The position numbers were made by a program, and so were the translations under genes. Positions 63,485-64,000 of a stretch of DNA of 64,000 bases are shown in pieces (positions within the stretch are counted from its first letter, which is position 1; each line of letters opens with the position of its first letter). The notes below the pieces were generated by a model, which saw only the letters and a program-made list of their open reading frames with translations, did no database searches and was not told the DNA's origin. This stretch comes from Nymphaea colorata (lineage: Eukaryota > Streptophyta > Magnoliopsida > Nymphaeales > Nymphaeaceae). Where the stretch lies: the NCBI RefSeq assembly GCF_008831285.2, contig NC_045141.1, positions 10,588,106 through 10,652,105 on the forward strand, given 5' to 3'.

Positions 63485-63980
63485 TCTTCACTTGTCTCAA
63501 ATGGAAGAATGTAAACGCATACAGGTATTATGCTTGCTTTCCTTCATGGGTAGAAGCAACCTAACAGAGCATATCAGAAGGCATATTGGGAGGTTATGAT
63601 TTAGTTGTATCCAGAATCCACCATGTCTTATATGTATCCAGATCTATTTTGCACGAATATACAACTAGTCTTGAAATAGTGAACTCCTGCACATAAGTTG
63701 TCAAAATGGGAAGTTTGACCCGATGTTGCTTAATCTCCATTTTTCTCTTCTCCCAAGTAGGAGATCCAATAGGCATGCTTGGTTTATCTCTATTTCTGAC
63801 CTTCACTTATCTCAAATAGGAAAATATATTGGCTTGCTTGGTGTTACACTTGCTGTTCTTTCTGCTTAAAAGCAACCTTACAGAACGTATCAGAAAGCAT
63901 GTTGGGAAATTCTGGTTTAGATGTTTCAAGCATATCTGGTATGTCTCCAGAACCATTTCACGTGAACATTTGCAGAACGG
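63485..63980. repeat. Duplicated 170-180-bp block in an RDM4 intron
   Basis: CTTCACTTGTCTCAAATGGA (63487) and CTTCACTTATCTCAAATAGG (63801) start two similar stretches. Each holds GGTATTATGCTTGCT- or GGTGTTACACTTGCT-like sequence, AGAAGCAACCTAACAGAGC or AAAGCAACCTTACAGAACG, and TATCAGAA(G/A)GCAT(A/G)TTGGGA. The offset is about 314 bases and divergence is clear. It lies downstream of the last exon seen. Confidence 0.75.
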
Positions 63981-64000
63981 TTGGTGTGCAATGCAGGTAT

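Overview
The window is nuclear DNA of a seed plant, almost certainly an angiosperm. The evidence is spliced genes with GT-AG introns, a phytocyanin/early-nodulin-like gene, plant-type S-adenosylmethionine synthetase (SAMS), an RDM4/IWR1-like gene, tRNA-Met-primed Copia elements, long-LTR Gypsy elements and a DUF4283-type L1 LINE. I cannot name the species. Only four host genes can be supported. The rest is mostly old, broken and nested transposable elements, so most long open frames here are decay products.

Layout. 1-4829: 3' end of a long-LTR (Tat/Ogre-like) Gypsy element with a 3.8 kb LTR. 4830 to about 17430: one minus-strand LINE, split by a complete but dead Copia element (5457-10389, target duplication GCACT) and by a 2.9 kb solo LTR (about 12813-15708). 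17430-22680: AT-rich intergenic DNA with small MITE-like elements and an LTR remnant. 23180-23830: two-exon early-nodulin-like gene. 24364-24625: three 87-bp tandem units. About 24930-32886: an inverted duplication carrying two complete head-to-head SAMS genes around a central spacer with MITEs and a 100-bp (TA)n tract. 33076-39000: a non-coding LTR element with intact ends. 39001-46251: decayed LTR material, including a Gypsy integrase tail. 46252-54725: a second Copia element interrupted by a 3134-bp solo LTR with a perfect CCTAG duplication. 54726-59411: intergenic. 59412 to the right edge: the first four coding exons of an RDM4/IWR1-like gene that runs out of the window.

How parts relate. 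The two SAMS genes make the same enzyme. They encode identical 387-residue proteins and differ at only three silent positions that I could find, while their leader introns and flanks have clearly diverged. This pattern suggests recent gene conversion inside the inverted repeat and is the most interesting signal in the window. The two 3 kb solo LTRs belong to one family in opposite orientation. I found no new enzymatic or defence system, no CRISPR, no rRNA and no convincing tRNA.
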